A stretch of 45,789 nucleotides of DNA from Clostridia bacterium (lineage in GTDB: Bacteria; Bacillota; Clostridia; Oscillospirales; CAG-272). Positions 26,308 through 35,128 of the stretch are shown here, piece after piece. The notes under the pieces are model-generated. The model was not told where the DNA came from, made no database searches, and worked only from the letters and a program-made list of their open reading frames with translations. Numbering within the stretch: position 1 is the stretch's first letter; every line of letters begins with the position of its first letter. Where the stretch lies: assembly GCA_017621695.1 (NCBI GenBank), contig JAGASP010000083.1:1-45789 (forward strand). The letters are read 5' to 3'. The translations under genes were made by a program, and so were the position numbers.

Positions 26308-26432
26308 TACCTTTGGGGAAATTTGCATTTATGGGAAAACTTCTTGTTGAAATGTGTCCTGCACGGTCGGAAAAACAGGGTTTTGAATTAACAATTTCTT
26401 TACGCTTTTGTCGATTTGTTGTCACGGAAACA

Positions 26433-26441
26433 TGATATGCT
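26433..26441 (+). promoter_or_regulatory. Possible extended -10 promoter of the phosphate transporter gene
   Basis: TGATATGCT contains an extended -10 (TGN then TATGCT, 26436-26441). A TTGTTG at 26416 is too close (14 bp), so this call is weak. Confidence 0.35.
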
Positions 26442-26502
26442 AAAATTACCGAATTTCGGGGATTTTTACAAGTCTGTCCCGAAAAAGAAAGGAATATGCC
26501 TT

Positions 26503-28347
26503 ATGAACGCTGTGATGGAATTCATCGTTTCTTCCGTCCTGCCGCTGATCGGCGGTCTCTGCCTCTTCCTGTTCGGTATGAACACCATGGGATCTGCTTT
26601 GGAGCGCCGTGCCGGTTCCAGCTTGAAAGCATTGCTTGGTAAGCTGACCAACAATACGTTTCTCGGTTTCCTGACGGGTACCGGCGTTACGGCCGTGATA
26701 CAGTCCTCCTCGGCGACCACGGTTATGGTGGTTGGCTTTGTTAACTCGGGACTCATGACGCTGCGTCAGTCCATTGGTGTCATCATGGGTGCCAACGTAG
26801 GTACGACCATTACCGCATGGATTCTGAGCTTGCAGAACGTGGGTGCTTTGGGAAGCGATACGTGGTATCTGGATATGCTCAAGCCCACTTCCTTCTGTGC
26901 AGTGCTTGCCCTTATCGGTATCGTTATGTACATGATGCCAAAATCCACCCAGAAGCGCAAGGACACCGCTACCATCATGCTGGCCTTCGCAGTACTCATG
27001 TTCGGTATGGACATCATGTCGGACGCGATGAAGCCTCTGACCGCATCTCCTACTTTCCAAAATCTGTTTATTGCTTTCGGCAACAATCCTCTGCTGGGTG
27101 TATTGGTGGGTGCTGCTCTTACGGGTATCATTCAGTCCTCCTCCGCATCCGTGGGTATTCTGCAGGGTTTTGTAACCGCTGCCATTTTGTCGGGTGATGC
27201 CGCAGCTACCGCTCCCCTGACTTTCGGTGCATTGCTCCCGATTATCATGGGTCAGAACATCGGTACTTGTGTGACTGCCGCTATCTCCTCCATCGGCACC
27301 AGCGTAAACGCCAAGCGTGCTTCGATGATCCACTTGCTCTTTAATATCATTGGTACGGGCGCACTTTTGATCGGCTATTTCGTGATCGATCTTGCTGTCC
27401 CCTCAACGCCCGAAAACCCCATGCTCTTCGATCAATTTATCGGTCCTTGGGGTATCCCGATCGCTCACACCACCATGAAGATGATCTGTGTGGTGCTGAT
27501 GATGCCTGCCAACCGTTTGCTCGAAAAGCTTGCCTGTGTCATTGTCCGTGAGCCCAAAAAGGCCGAAGACACCAAGGAAGAAGCCGTTACCGTTCTGGAC
27601 GACCGTCTCCTGCAGGCGCCTTCCGTGGCGTTGGCGCGTGCCCGCTCCCTCACCGTGAACATGGCAGAGGATGCCGTGAAGGGCTTGAAGGACAGCCTTT
27701 ATTCCTTGAACAATCTCTCGCCTCAGTTGGCAGAATCCATTCGGGAATACGAGGATAAGGGAGACAAATACGAGGATATCCTCGGTACGTATCTCGTAAA
27801 GCTTTCCGCTTGTCAGCTTACCGAGGATGAATCGGCCGAGGTAGCCAGCCTTCTGCACCTCATCGGTGACTTTGAGCGCATCTCCGACCACGCGGTCAAC
27901 ATTCTGGAATCCGCCGAGGAGATAAAGGAAAAGAAACTGATCCTTTCCGATCAAGCCAAGTCCGAGCTGACGGTTCTGACTACCGCCGTAAACGAGATCC
28001 TGACCCTCTCTCAGAAGGCCTTTATTGACAACGATTTCAAGGCCGCTATGCAGGTCGAGCCTCTGGAGCAGGTCATCGATGACCTCAAGGAAAAGATGCG
28101 CGCTTCCCACATTTTCCGTCTCCAGCGCAACGAATGCACCATCGAGGGCGGCTTTGTGTGGAACGATCTCTTGACCAACCTCGAGCGTATTTCCGACCAC
28201 TGCTCCAACGTGGCAGGCTGTGTCATTGACACGGCTTCCCGTAACCTCAACCTCCACGAGTCTCTCCGCAATGCAAGAGAGAACGATGCCGAGTACGAGG
28301 TTTTGCACAAGCAGTTTGCTGAGAAATATTCCATTGCGAATCTGTAA
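26503..28347 (+). CDS. Na+/phosphate cotransporter with C-terminal PhoU-like domain
   Basis: A 614-residue membrane protein. ATG 26503 lies 9 bases after AAAGGA. Two Na_Pi_cotrans repeats carry the signature AVIQSSSATTVMV (Gln67) and GIIQSSSASVGIL (Gln211), which form the sodium/phosphate site in NptA/SLC34-type transporters. From about residue 395 to the end, helical PhoU-like bundles are seen (LLHLIGDFERISDHAVNI and DLLTNLERISDHCSNVAG, each with the E/D-R-I-S-D-H metal-binding type motif). The fusion is common in Bacteria; it probably imports inorganic phosphate or a related anion, with the tail reporting phosphate state. The gene is monocistronic and followed by a terminator. Confidence 0.93.
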   Translation: MNAVMEFIVSSVLPLIGGLCLFLFGMNTMGSALERRAGSSLKALLGKLTNNTFLGFLTGTGVTAVIQSSSATTVMVVGFVNSGLMTLRQSIGVIMGANVGTTITAWILSLQNVGALGSDTWYLDMLKPTSFCAVLALIGIVMYMMPKSTQKRKDTATIMLAFAVLMFGMDIMSDAMKPLTASPTFQNLFIAFGNNPLLGVLVGAALTGIIQSSSASVGILQGFVTAAILSGDAAATAPLTFGALLPIIMGQNIGTCVTAAISSIGTSVNAKRASMIHLLFNIIGTGALLIGYFVIDLAVPSTPENPMLFDQFIGPWGIPIAHTTMKMICVVLMMPANRLLEKLACVIVREPKKAEDTKEEAVTVLDDRLLQAPSVALARARSLTVNMAEDAVKGLKDSLYSLNNLSPQLAESIREYEDKGDKYEDILGTYLVKLSACQLTEDESAEVASLLHLIGDFERISDHAVNILESAEEIKEKKLILSDQAKSELTVLTTAVNEILTLSQKAFIDNDFKAAMQVEPLEQVIDDLKEKMRASHIFRLQRNECTIEGGFVWNDLLTNLERISDHCSNVAGCVIDTASRNLNLHESLRNARENDAEYEVLHKQFAEKYSIANL

Positions 28348-28358
28348 GATTGTATAAA

Positions 28359-28400
28359 AAACGCCTCCGCACAAGGAAAATTTCGTGTGCGGGGGCGTTT
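28359..28400 (+). terminator. Terminator of the phosphate transporter gene
   Basis: AAACGCCTCCGCACA (28359-28373) pairs with TGTGCGGGGGCGTTT (28386-28400), one G-T wobble, 12-nt loop. Confidence 0.85.
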
Positions 28401-28416
28401 GTATTTATAGAGCGGC

Positions 28417-28523
28417 GGGCGATTCGTGAATCGCCCTTGCGGTGTGATACGTTGTTTTTTCGCAGGGGCGCACCCATGTGTGCCCGCCGAATTGTTTTTT
28501 GTAGGGGAGGCGTTTCGCCTCCC
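28417..28523 (+). repeat. Cluster of three intergenic palindromes
   Basis: GGGCGATTC/GAATCGCCC (28417-28436), GGGCGCAC/GTGTGCCC (28466-28485, one wobble) and GGGAGGCG/CGCCTCCC (28505-28523), separated by T-runs. The three differ in sequence but share size (about 20 bp) and spacing, as in mosaic intergenic repeats of gut Clostridia. The rest of the gap up to 28584 shows nothing more that I can support. Confidence 0.7.
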
Positions 28524-28584
28524 GTTTTTCATACCTGCGGTAAAATTAAGGGAGGCCACACAGGGCTTCCCCTGCGATTCTATT

Positions 28585-28875
28585 TTACGCCGAAATGACC
28601 CCAAAGAGCGCAAAAGCCAGGAAGATCAACAGAAACGTGCATAGCAGGGACACACCGCCGTACAGCACATACACCATCTCACCGGCCAGATCGTCGATAT
28701 AGGCGAACTTGGGGTGGGATACGATATACACCACAGGCACGAACTTGGGGGTCTGCCGCTTGGTGGTGTGATAGTGCGTCGTTTTGATGTAATACACCTT
28801 TCCGTCTACGGTATAGGCGTAAACGGCTTTGGTCAAGTGCTTGACGAACATTTCTTCTTGCAGCATTCCTTCCAA
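28585..28875 (-). CDS. Small single-pass membrane protein, start uncertain
   Basis: Up to 96 residues. Possible starts are TTG 28875, ATG 28866 and ATG 28851; all overlap the end of the upstream gene, and the ribosome site GGAAGG lies at the beginning of the frame, so none is clearly favoured. The product has a polar part with VDGKVYYIKTTHY and FVPVVYIVSHPKFAYID, then one C-terminal membrane segment (LLCTFLLIFLAFALFGVI). It looks like the second half of DUF3592-type membrane proteins, which is only a resemblance. It may be translationally coupled to the TIM-barrel gene. Confidence 0.5.
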   Translation of the reverse strand: MEGMLQEEMFVKHLTKAVYAYTVDGKVYYIKTTHYHTTKRQTPKFVPVVYIVSHPKFAYIDDLAGEMVYVLYGGVSLLCTFLLIFLAFALFGVISA

Positions 28876-29687
28876 TAGTCAAAGGTCTTCATGATCCCCT
28901 CGTCGGCGTCTGCTCCGCGGCATTCAAACCGAAAACCCGGTGCACTTTCGATGGTCATGATACCGTCGAAGCCCATATCCCGCACCACGCGGGCAATCAT
29001 GGGGATATCCAAAGCACCTTCCTCCAGAAACCAATGCAGATCCTTTTCGCCGTCGTTGTTGTGCAGGTGCATTTCAAACACGGGGAATTCCTTGGATGCC
29101 ATAGCCCGCATAAATTCGCTGTAGCCGGGGTTTTCGGAAGTCGGGCATTCATCTGTTTGATTGGTAAACAGCGGCTTGCCGCTCGTATTTCGACCCTTTA
29201 GACGGATAAACATATGCCCGATGTCCAAAAGATATCCGAATCGGGGATTTTCTTTCAGATGTTCGATCTGTGCCCGCTCCTCGGGGGTCAATCCGAAATC
29301 CTCTACTGCCACAAAGCATCCCTGCACCTCGGCGAGCGCGACGTCTACATAGGACGCGATGCCGTCGCGGATGGGAGCAGGCACGTCGAAGGAAAGGATC
29401 TTGATGAGACCATACGTGTTTTGCCATGCGGCGAGGGCCTCAATGCCTGTTTTGTAGGTAGCTACGTATTCCTCCGCGTGGCTTTTGGGCAACGTGTAAT
29501 GCACCGTAAACTGCACGCCGCCTTGCCGCAAAGCTTCCGCGATGGACGCGCCTTGTTCGCTGAGCAATGCCTGTACGAGCTGTGCGCCGTGTGCGCTGAC
29601 TGCCTCAAAGCCCTGCGCTGCAAAATAGCGGATATTGTCGGCGATGGTTCTGTGGGGATAGTGCCAGATGGCCAGACCTTGTGTCAT
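28833..29687 (-). CDS. Sugar phosphate isomerase/epimerase-like TIM-barrel protein
   Basis: A 284-residue cytoplasmic protein of the AP_endonuc_2/xylose-isomerase-like fold. ATG 29687 follows GGAGGG by 6 bases. Candidate metal ligands are seen at strand ends: Glu in CFVAVEDFG, Asp/His in YLLDIGHMFIR, His in EMHLHNNDG and Glu in IMTIESAPG. Relatives epimerise or isomerise small sugars or inositols and need a divalent metal. The substrate is not evident, and no sugar-uptake genes are next to it. The small membrane ORF overlaps its 3' end. Confidence 0.8.
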   Translation of the reverse strand: MTQGLAIWHYPHRTIADNIRYFAAQGFEAVSAHGAQLVQALLSEQGASIAEALRQGGVQFTVHYTLPKSHAEEYVATYKTGIEALAAWQNTYGLIKILSFDVPAPIRDGIASYVDVALAEVQGCFVAVEDFGLTPEERAQIEHLKENPRFGYLLDIGHMFIRLKGRNTSGKPLFTNQTDECPTSENPGYSEFMRAMASKEFPVFEMHLHNNDGEKDLHWFLEEGALDIPMIARVVRDMGFDGIMTIESAPGFRFECRGADADEGIMKTFDYWKECCKKKCSSST

Positions 29688-29817
29688 GTGATGCCCTCCA
29701 TGGGTGTGTCTTTCCTTCTAAGTCTATCATAAAACTGCTCACTTGTCAATTGATAAACAGGAAACGCAAACGGCAGAATCACCAAAATTTTGAAATCATT
29801 TTTGGCCAAATAAAGCA

Positions 29818-29846
29818 TTGACGGGATATTCGATTTATATTATAAT
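29818..29846 (+). promoter_or_regulatory. Sigma-A promoter of the LamG-GDPD gene
   Basis: TTGACG (29818-29823), 17 bp, TATAAT (29841-29846), about 50 bases before the start codon. Confidence 0.82.
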
Positions 29847-29897
29847 GGAAATGTTATATTCTTGATAGGCGCTCGGGCGCCGGGAAGGATTTTGCGT

Positions 29898-32800
29898 ATG
29901 AAAATCAAAAAGCTTTTGTGTCTCTTTTTGACCCTCGCCATGCTGCTGCCCACCCTTTTGATGGGGATCGCGCTGGAAACGGCCGCCACAGAGCCGACAC
30001 CGTCAAGCCTCCCTGTGAGCTATGTGACCGCAGGCTTGGTCGCACTTTACAGCGGAACGCAAAACACCCGTGAGGGACACGATACATCCTCCGACGTTTG
30101 GCAGGATCTTGTCGGCGGCAACGATGTGACCGTTACCGTAAACGACAAAAATTACTTTACCGAAAACGGTCTGCAGCTCAGCGCCGCGCAGAACTATTTC
30201 CCCAAAGCCATTGTGGACACGGTCAATGGCGATGCCTTCACCGTTGAGATCCATATGGCTGATCTGGTGTCCACCGCTGATGCCTATTCCACCATCATAA
30301 ACTCCACAAACGATGCCTTCGCGCTGTTCCGTCGCATTGACAGCGACGTTCTGGAGTTCAAATTCGCAGGTAACGCCGCACCCTCCCGTAACACGGTAAA
30401 GGACTGCCTGAATCTTCTGCAGGACGCCCTCATCACCGTCACCTACGAGGTGGGCGGTGAGTCTGTCATCTATATCAACGGCGAGCAGATGTCTGCCATG
30501 CCTGCCCCCTCTGCCATGGGGGCTGGTGACCTGTTCTTTGGTCATTCCGAGGGGCATCGTCACTTTGACGCTCTCTATCGCTCCATCCGTTTCTATAACA
30601 GAGCTCTCACCGAGCCCGAGGTCAAGCGCAACGCCGCCGTGGACGGCTACGTGGACGTGAAGGATCTCTATGTCAGCGACGGTCTGGTTTCCCTCTACAG
30701 CGGCATCCAAAACGGTGCTGCGGCGGATGCTTGGGAAGATCTGGTGGGGGATAACGATTTGCCCGTTTCTGTTAGCAACAAGAGCTATTTCAACGATGCA
30801 GGTCTGTATGTCAATGGTGTGCAGCACTATTTCCCCCAACCCATCGTGGATCTGGTCAACGGCAACGCCTTTACCGTAGAGCTGAGCTTTGACGAATTTA
30901 TTTCCATCGGCAACTCCTTCAACACCTTCCTCAACAGCCAAAACGACAATTTTGCTCTGTTCCGCCGAAACTCCAACAATGTACTGGAATTCAAGTTCGC
31001 AGGCAACCCCGGGAACGAGCGCCCGATCGTATCCGAAGGACTGGACATGATCGATCGGGGTACCGTTTCGGTAACCTATGAGGTGGGTGGCAAATGCCGC
31101 ATTTTTGTTGACGGTGTTCTGATGTCCGAGGTTGCATCTCCCAAAGCAATGGGGGCTGACAATCTGTTTATCGGCCACGCCGAGAACTCCAAGCTGTTTG
31201 AGACGACGTACCGTTCCATCCGCTTCTATAACCGCGTGCTGACCGCCGAGGAAATTGCCCAAAATGCTATGTCCGACGGCGTGTATGCCAACGTTCCCGC
31301 AGTGAAGGTTCCCACCTACATCAGCGTTTCACAGCCCGTCACCAATATCGTTGGTGATATTGCAGTGACGCAGGAGATCAATTCCAAGGAAGAGCTCACC
31401 GATATGATGAAGAAGGGCAATCGTCCTGCGGCGGCCATTTACACCCTCAACGATAAGGCCGAGATTCTGGATGATGCGGGAAAAGTCATTGCAAGCTTTG
31501 AGGAGATGCTCACGATGACCGAGTATACCATCCTTCCCATTGTGATCCCCTCGTCGTCTGCCTCTGTGGATGCGCTGTCAAAGATCACGGAGGAGCTGAA
31601 ATTTACGGATCTGATGATCCTCTCGAAGGATCCCGCGCTTGTGAACGAGGCCAGAACCAAGATGCCCACTGTGCGCGGTGCTGTTGATTTTACCGAGGCA
31701 TATAAGGACACCGAGGCGCTGACCCGTGAAGCGTGTCTGAACATCCGCCGCACCGTGAAGTCCCATGCCGCATCCGTGGCGGTTCTCCCTGCGGATATTG
31801 CTTCGCAGGAGATGGTGCAGTACCTTTATGATAACCAGGTCAACGTATGGGTGCGTACCTCGGATCAAGGGCGGCCTGCGGATGCAGAGCTTTACCGTGC
31901 ACTTCTTTCGGGCGCGGTGGGTATCATCTCGGATCATACAGAAGCCGTTTTGGATATAGCTACCTCGCTGCCTGAGAATACCATGACCCGTATGCCCCTC
32001 AACGTGGGGCACAGAGGCATCCCCTCCAAGGCCCCTGAAAATACCATTGAAGGTGCGGTCTATGCCTACGAGCACGGCGCGGACTGCATCGAGATCGACG
32101 TGTACCTGACGCGAGACGGAGAGATCGCGGTCATGCACGACGGCACCACCGGGCGTACCTGCAACAAGGATCTTTCGGTGGAGGGCTCCACCTGGGCACA
32201 GCTTTCGGAGCTGTACGTCAACAAGGGCTACGAAAACAGCGCAACCTATCAGAATTGCCGTATTCCCCGCCTCAAGGATTATCTGGAAACCTTTAAGGAC
32301 ACGGACTGCCGTTTGTTCATTGAGATCAAGACAGGAAAGACCGAGATCGTCAAGAAGATCAAGGAAGAGGTCGATGCGTACGGTATGTACGGCCAGTGCT
32401 CGGTCATTACCTTTAATACAGGGATCATGGACGCGATGCGCCGAGATTATCCCGAAATGTCAGTCGGCGCGCTTTGCTCGGGCTATATGGGCGAGGCCAA
32501 TCCCGACGCCGATATGAAGGCTGTGATGAACTTCATTGGCAAGTCTAATTCCACGTTGAATCCCTCGTACTCCGGCTACGGCGAAAAGGCGATCCGCGCT
32601 GCGCTCATTCGCGGTATCGGCGTGTTCCCCTGGACCTTCCGCGGAGATGCAGCTGTTTATCAGAATCACTTTATCTGGGGCTACAGCGGGCTGACAGGCG
32701 ATAATGCCGACACGCTCAAGCGCTTTATCAAGTCCGGTGAGCTGAAAAATGCCCCTGCGGCGCTTGCCGCGGGTGATACCGTTGATCTTGAGATGTTGTT

Positions 32801-33320
32801 GACTTACTACGACCGCAGAGAAAATACCGTAACGCCTGATGTGATCCTGCTGCAGGGAGAAGATCTTGTGACGGTGGACGGAAGCAAGATGACGGTCAAC
32901 GAAAAGAGCGCGGAGGGAACCGTGGCGCTGCTGCTTAGCTACACCTACCGCTTGGGCAGTCAAAGTATTACGGTCATGACACAACCCCATGTCTGGACGC
33001 TTGCCTCCGACACCAAACCGATTCCCCCCGTGGATACCGAAAAGCCTGACGAGCCTGTGGACACGGAGCCTTCGGAAGATTCTTCCGATACGGATCCCGG
33101 TGAAAGCGAGCCTGCCGATACGTCCGATGCCACCGATCCTTCCGAATCGACCGACGGTGTTGCCACGGATATACCCACAGCAGAAGACACAGGTGAGCTT
33201 GCAACGACCGCCAATGACAACGGCGGATGCAGCTCGACCGTTGGATATACCTCTTTGTTGGTTTTGCTTGCTTTGGGATTTGTTTGCATGATTTCGAAGT
33301 CTAAAAAGCCTGAAATTTAA
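29898..33320 (+). CDS. Secreted LamG-LamG-glycerophosphodiester phosphodiesterase protein
   Basis: A 1140-residue exported protein. ATG 29898 is 8 bases after AAGGA and opens a signal peptide (MKIKKLLCLFLTLAMLLPTL). Two similar concanavalin/LamG-like domains follow (about 40-245 and 255-460; both hold a V-x-Y-E-V-G-G-x-x-x-I-x-x-x-G core and SIRFYNRALTEPE/SIRFYNRVLTAEE). Then a linker domain, and at about 700-950 a GDPD domain: GHRGIPSKAPENT with His705, CIEIDVYLTRDGEIAVMHDG, and RLFIEIKTGK. GDPDs hydrolyse glycerophosphodiesters; on the surface this could act on lipoteichoic acid or phospholipid debris. The end is a Pro/Asp/Glu/Ser/Thr-rich stretch, a hydrophobic segment and SKSKKPEI, a wall- or membrane-sorting-like tail without an LPXTG motif. 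Confidence 0.9.
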   Translation: MKIKKLLCLFLTLAMLLPTLLMGIALETAATEPTPSSLPVSYVTAGLVALYSGTQNTREGHDTSSDVWQDLVGGNDVTVTVNDKNYFTENGLQLSAAQNYFPKAIVDTVNGDAFTVEIHMADLVSTADAYSTIINSTNDAFALFRRIDSDVLEFKFAGNAAPSRNTVKDCLNLLQDALITVTYEVGGESVIYINGEQMSAMPAPSAMGAGDLFFGHSEGHRHFDALYRSIRFYNRALTEPEVKRNAAVDGYVDVKDLYVSDGLVSLYSGIQNGAAADAWEDLVGDNDLPVSVSNKSYFNDAGLYVNGVQHYFPQPIVDLVNGNAFTVELSFDEFISIGNSFNTFLNSQNDNFALFRRNSNNVLEFKFAGNPGNERPIVSEGLDMIDRGTVSVTYEVGGKCRIFVDGVLMSEVASPKAMGADNLFIGHAENSKLFETTYRSIRFYNRVLTAEEIAQNAMSDGVYANVPAVKVPTYISVSQPVTNIVGDIAVTQEINSKEELTDMMKKGNRPAAAIYTLNDKAEILDDAGKVIASFEEMLTMTEYTILPIVIPSSSASVDALSKITEELKFTDLMILSKDPALVNEARTKMPTVRGAVDFTEAYKDTEALTREACLNIRRTVKSHAASVAVLPADIASQEMVQYLYDNQVNVWVRTSDQGRPADAELYRALLSGAVGIISDHTEAVLDIATSLPENTMTRMPLNVGHRGIPSKAPENTIEGAVYAYEHGADCIEIDVYLTRDGEIAVMHDGTTGRTCNKDLSVEGSTWAQLSELYVNKGYENSATYQNCRIPRLKDYLETFKDTDCRLFIEIKTGKTEIVKKIKEEVDAYGMYGQCSVITFNTGIMDAMRRDYPEMSVGALCSGYMGEANPDADMKAVMNFIGKSNSTLNPSYSGYGEKAIRAALIRGIGVFPWTFRGDAAVYQNHFIWGYSGLTGDNADTLKRFIKSGELKNAPAALAAGDTVDLEMLLTYYDRRENTVTPDVILLQGEDLVTVDGSKMTVNEKSAEGTVALLLSYTYRLGSQSITVMTQPHVWTLASDTKPIPPVDTEKPDEPVDTEPSEDSSDTDPGESEPADTSDATDPSESTDGVATDIPTAEDTGELATTANDNGGCSSTVGYTSLLVLLALGFVCMISKSKKPEI

Positions 33321-33349
33321 CCAAATGTTTAAAAATAAACAATAAATAG

Positions 33350-33388
33350 AAATCTCTCCCCGTTCTTATGAATGGGGAGAGATTTTTG
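33350..33388. terminator. Bidirectional terminator between convergent genes
   Basis: Arms 33350-33365 and 33370-33385 form a 16-bp stem with one G-T pair and loop TTAT, then TTGATG on the right and an A-rich left flank. Confidence 0.88.
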
Positions 33389-33399
33389 ATGTTTTCGTA

Positions 33400-35025
33400 T
33401 TATACGATCAGATAACGAATGCCGTTGAGGGTTTCGGGTGCTTGCGGGGACTCGGAAGGGGATATCCCGTTTGCGGCGCTGAGCGCGGCCATGGGGGCGT
33501 GGTATCGCTTGGCTACAGACCAAAGGGAGTCATCGGCTGCGGGGAAGCAAATGACGTATTCGCCGCGTCCTCGTGTGATATCCGCGCCTTCGTCGACCGC
33601 CGATACAGCCGTGAGGGAGGCTTCGGCCATCGTGCGCAGGGCGACCGAAATTTCCGCATCCAAGCCCAACCGCTCCCCGTCCATGCGAGCACGGCAGATG
33701 ATGGCTTGCGCCTGTCCGTCGTGGGGGATCTCTGCTCCCTGTACTGCGTTTGTATCAAGAGCCGTTTCCTTTTCATAGCGGAAGGGCAGCTCCACTTCGG
33801 TAAACGCATATTCACCTTCCTTTTGCATCAGAATATGGAAACGGCAGCGTCCCGCGAGGATGCAGCGCTCCCGTTCGGGATCGGCTGTGAGCGTGTCGGG
33901 ATAAACCGTGCCCGTTACGTCCAGAATTTTGGCGGATGCGGGAATTCCAACGTCGGACAGCGCAAGCGTATCACTGAAGGTGAAGTTCCCGTTGAAGCAA
34001 TCCAATGCGCGTTGTATGGGATAGGAGGTGTAAGTGCAATTCGTGCTTTTTTTAATGGAATACAGATCCTTCACATAGGATACTTTTTGATTTTTCTGCG
34101 ACAGTACTTCTAAAACGATGCGCAACTCGGTATGCAGATGTCCGTCTTCGGTCTCCACCGAAAGATCGCTGCAAATACCCGAAGCACAGGATCGCCAGTC
34201 GGGGGTCACACCCGGCACCTCGATCACTTGAGAAAACGGGAGCTTGCGCAGGGTGACGGTGGGGGCAAGGGAATCATCGGCGGTATTCTCGGCTACGGTG
34301 GTCAGCTTCAGATATACGTCGCCACGGCAGGTGACTGTATTCTGCCCGGAGATGGCTTCCTGCACCATGACCTTCCCCTCGGCACATATGACGCGCGTAT
34401 TGGCGCTTCCGTCGCGATCCAGCAGCATATCATCCTGCAGAGGCAGAGGATCGCCCATCATGCGTTGCAGATGACAGTAGTCGGTGGTTTCGGTAAGCTG
34501 TTCCACGCTACCTTCGTCCCCGATATGTGAAAAATCTGCCGATTGATCTGCGCTTTCATAGATGCGCACGCCGGAGCGGAGCTTACATTTCAGATTCAGA
34601 CGGCGGGGCGCGGTGACACGTCCCGTCACGGTATCTGCACACAGATCAAAGGTACAGATTTGATGTCCGCTTGCTGTGTTCAGCCCGAAAAAAGCGGTTT
34701 CACGTGCATCCGAAAGCGAGAGCGTGAGATGGTAGTCTGAGGAAAGTGGCGCGCAATAAAGGCGGTTGTCATTGCCCATATACAGCACGAAATAATCCAA
34801 TGTTCCGTCGAGATCCATGCTGTCGCCCGAAATGTAGTGCTCGGGGGAAGAGACCTGCGTGGTGATGCGAAGCAGCCGCTTGATTTCAGGCTGATAGTCG
34901 GGGAGAGAAAAATCCCCCGAAAGCTCGGTATTCCAGACACGGTGGACAGAAGGGAAGCATACCTCCGAAAGATCTGCGCTTTCGGAGAAAAGGGAAGAGG
35001 GATCCGAAGTGAAATTTTGGTTCAT
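33400..35025 (-). CDS. SipL-like SPOCS (DUF3794) and LysM spore protein
   Basis: A 541-residue soluble protein. ATG 35025 lies 7 bases after AAAGGAG; the open frame upstream has no support. The N-terminal and middle parts are repeated SPOCS/DUF3794-type domains (for example FSLPDYQPEIKRLLRITTQV, and later QVIEVPGVTPDW and ALSDVGIPASAKILDVTGTV). The last 50 residues are a LysM-like motif (YVICFPAADDSLWSVAKRYH ... LSAANGI). This domain order is that of Clostridioides SipL, which recruits the spore coat scaffold SpoIVA; a mother-cell role in sporulation is therefore likely. The start codon lies inside a 10-bp inverted repeat (35023-35071). The orthology is inferred from domain order. Confidence 0.82.
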   Translation of the reverse strand: MNQNFTSDPSSLFSESADLSEVCFPSVHRVWNTELSGDFSLPDYQPEIKRLLRITTQVSSPEHYISGDSMDLDGTLDYFVLYMGNDNRLYCAPLSSDYHLTLSLSDARETAFFGLNTASGHQICTFDLCADTVTGRVTAPRRLNLKCKLRSGVRIYESADQSADFSHIGDEGSVEQLTETTDYCHLQRMMGDPLPLQDDMLLDRDGSANTRVICAEGKVMVQEAISGQNTVTCRGDVYLKLTTVAENTADDSLAPTVTLRKLPFSQVIEVPGVTPDWRSCASGICSDLSVETEDGHLHTELRIVLEVLSQKNQKVSYVKDLYSIKKSTNCTYTSYPIQRALDCFNGNFTFSDTLALSDVGIPASAKILDVTGTVYPDTLTADPERERCILAGRCRFHILMQKEGEYAFTEVELPFRYEKETALDTNAVQGAEIPHDGQAQAIICRARMDGERLGLDAEISVALRTMAEASLTAVSAVDEGADITRGRGEYVICFPAADDSLWSVAKRYHAPMAALSAANGISPSESPQAPETLNGIRYLIV

Positions 35026-35071
35026 AGGGTGTCTCCTTTGTGTGGCGATGGATGGTTTGATACACCCTATG
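35023..35071 (-). promoter_or_regulatory. Inverted repeat enclosing the SipL-like ribosome site and start codon
   Basis: CATAGGGTGT (35023-35032) and ACACCCTATG (35062-35071) are perfectly complementary. In the mRNA the 3' arm ends with the ATG start codon and the 29-nt loop holds AAAGGAG, so a folded leader would block initiation. Confidence 0.6.
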
Positions 35072-35093
35072 CAACGTCGCCCGTAAATATGCA

Positions 35094-35120
35094 AAAACCT
35101 GCCGCATATGGGCAGGTTTT
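35094..35120 (-). terminator. Terminator of the CXXC-rich protein gene
   Basis: AAAACCTGCC/GGCAGGTTTT (35094-35103, 35111-35120), 7-nt loop; on the minus strand it ends in TTTTT. Confidence 0.82.
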
Positions 35121-35128
35121 CGTAGCTT

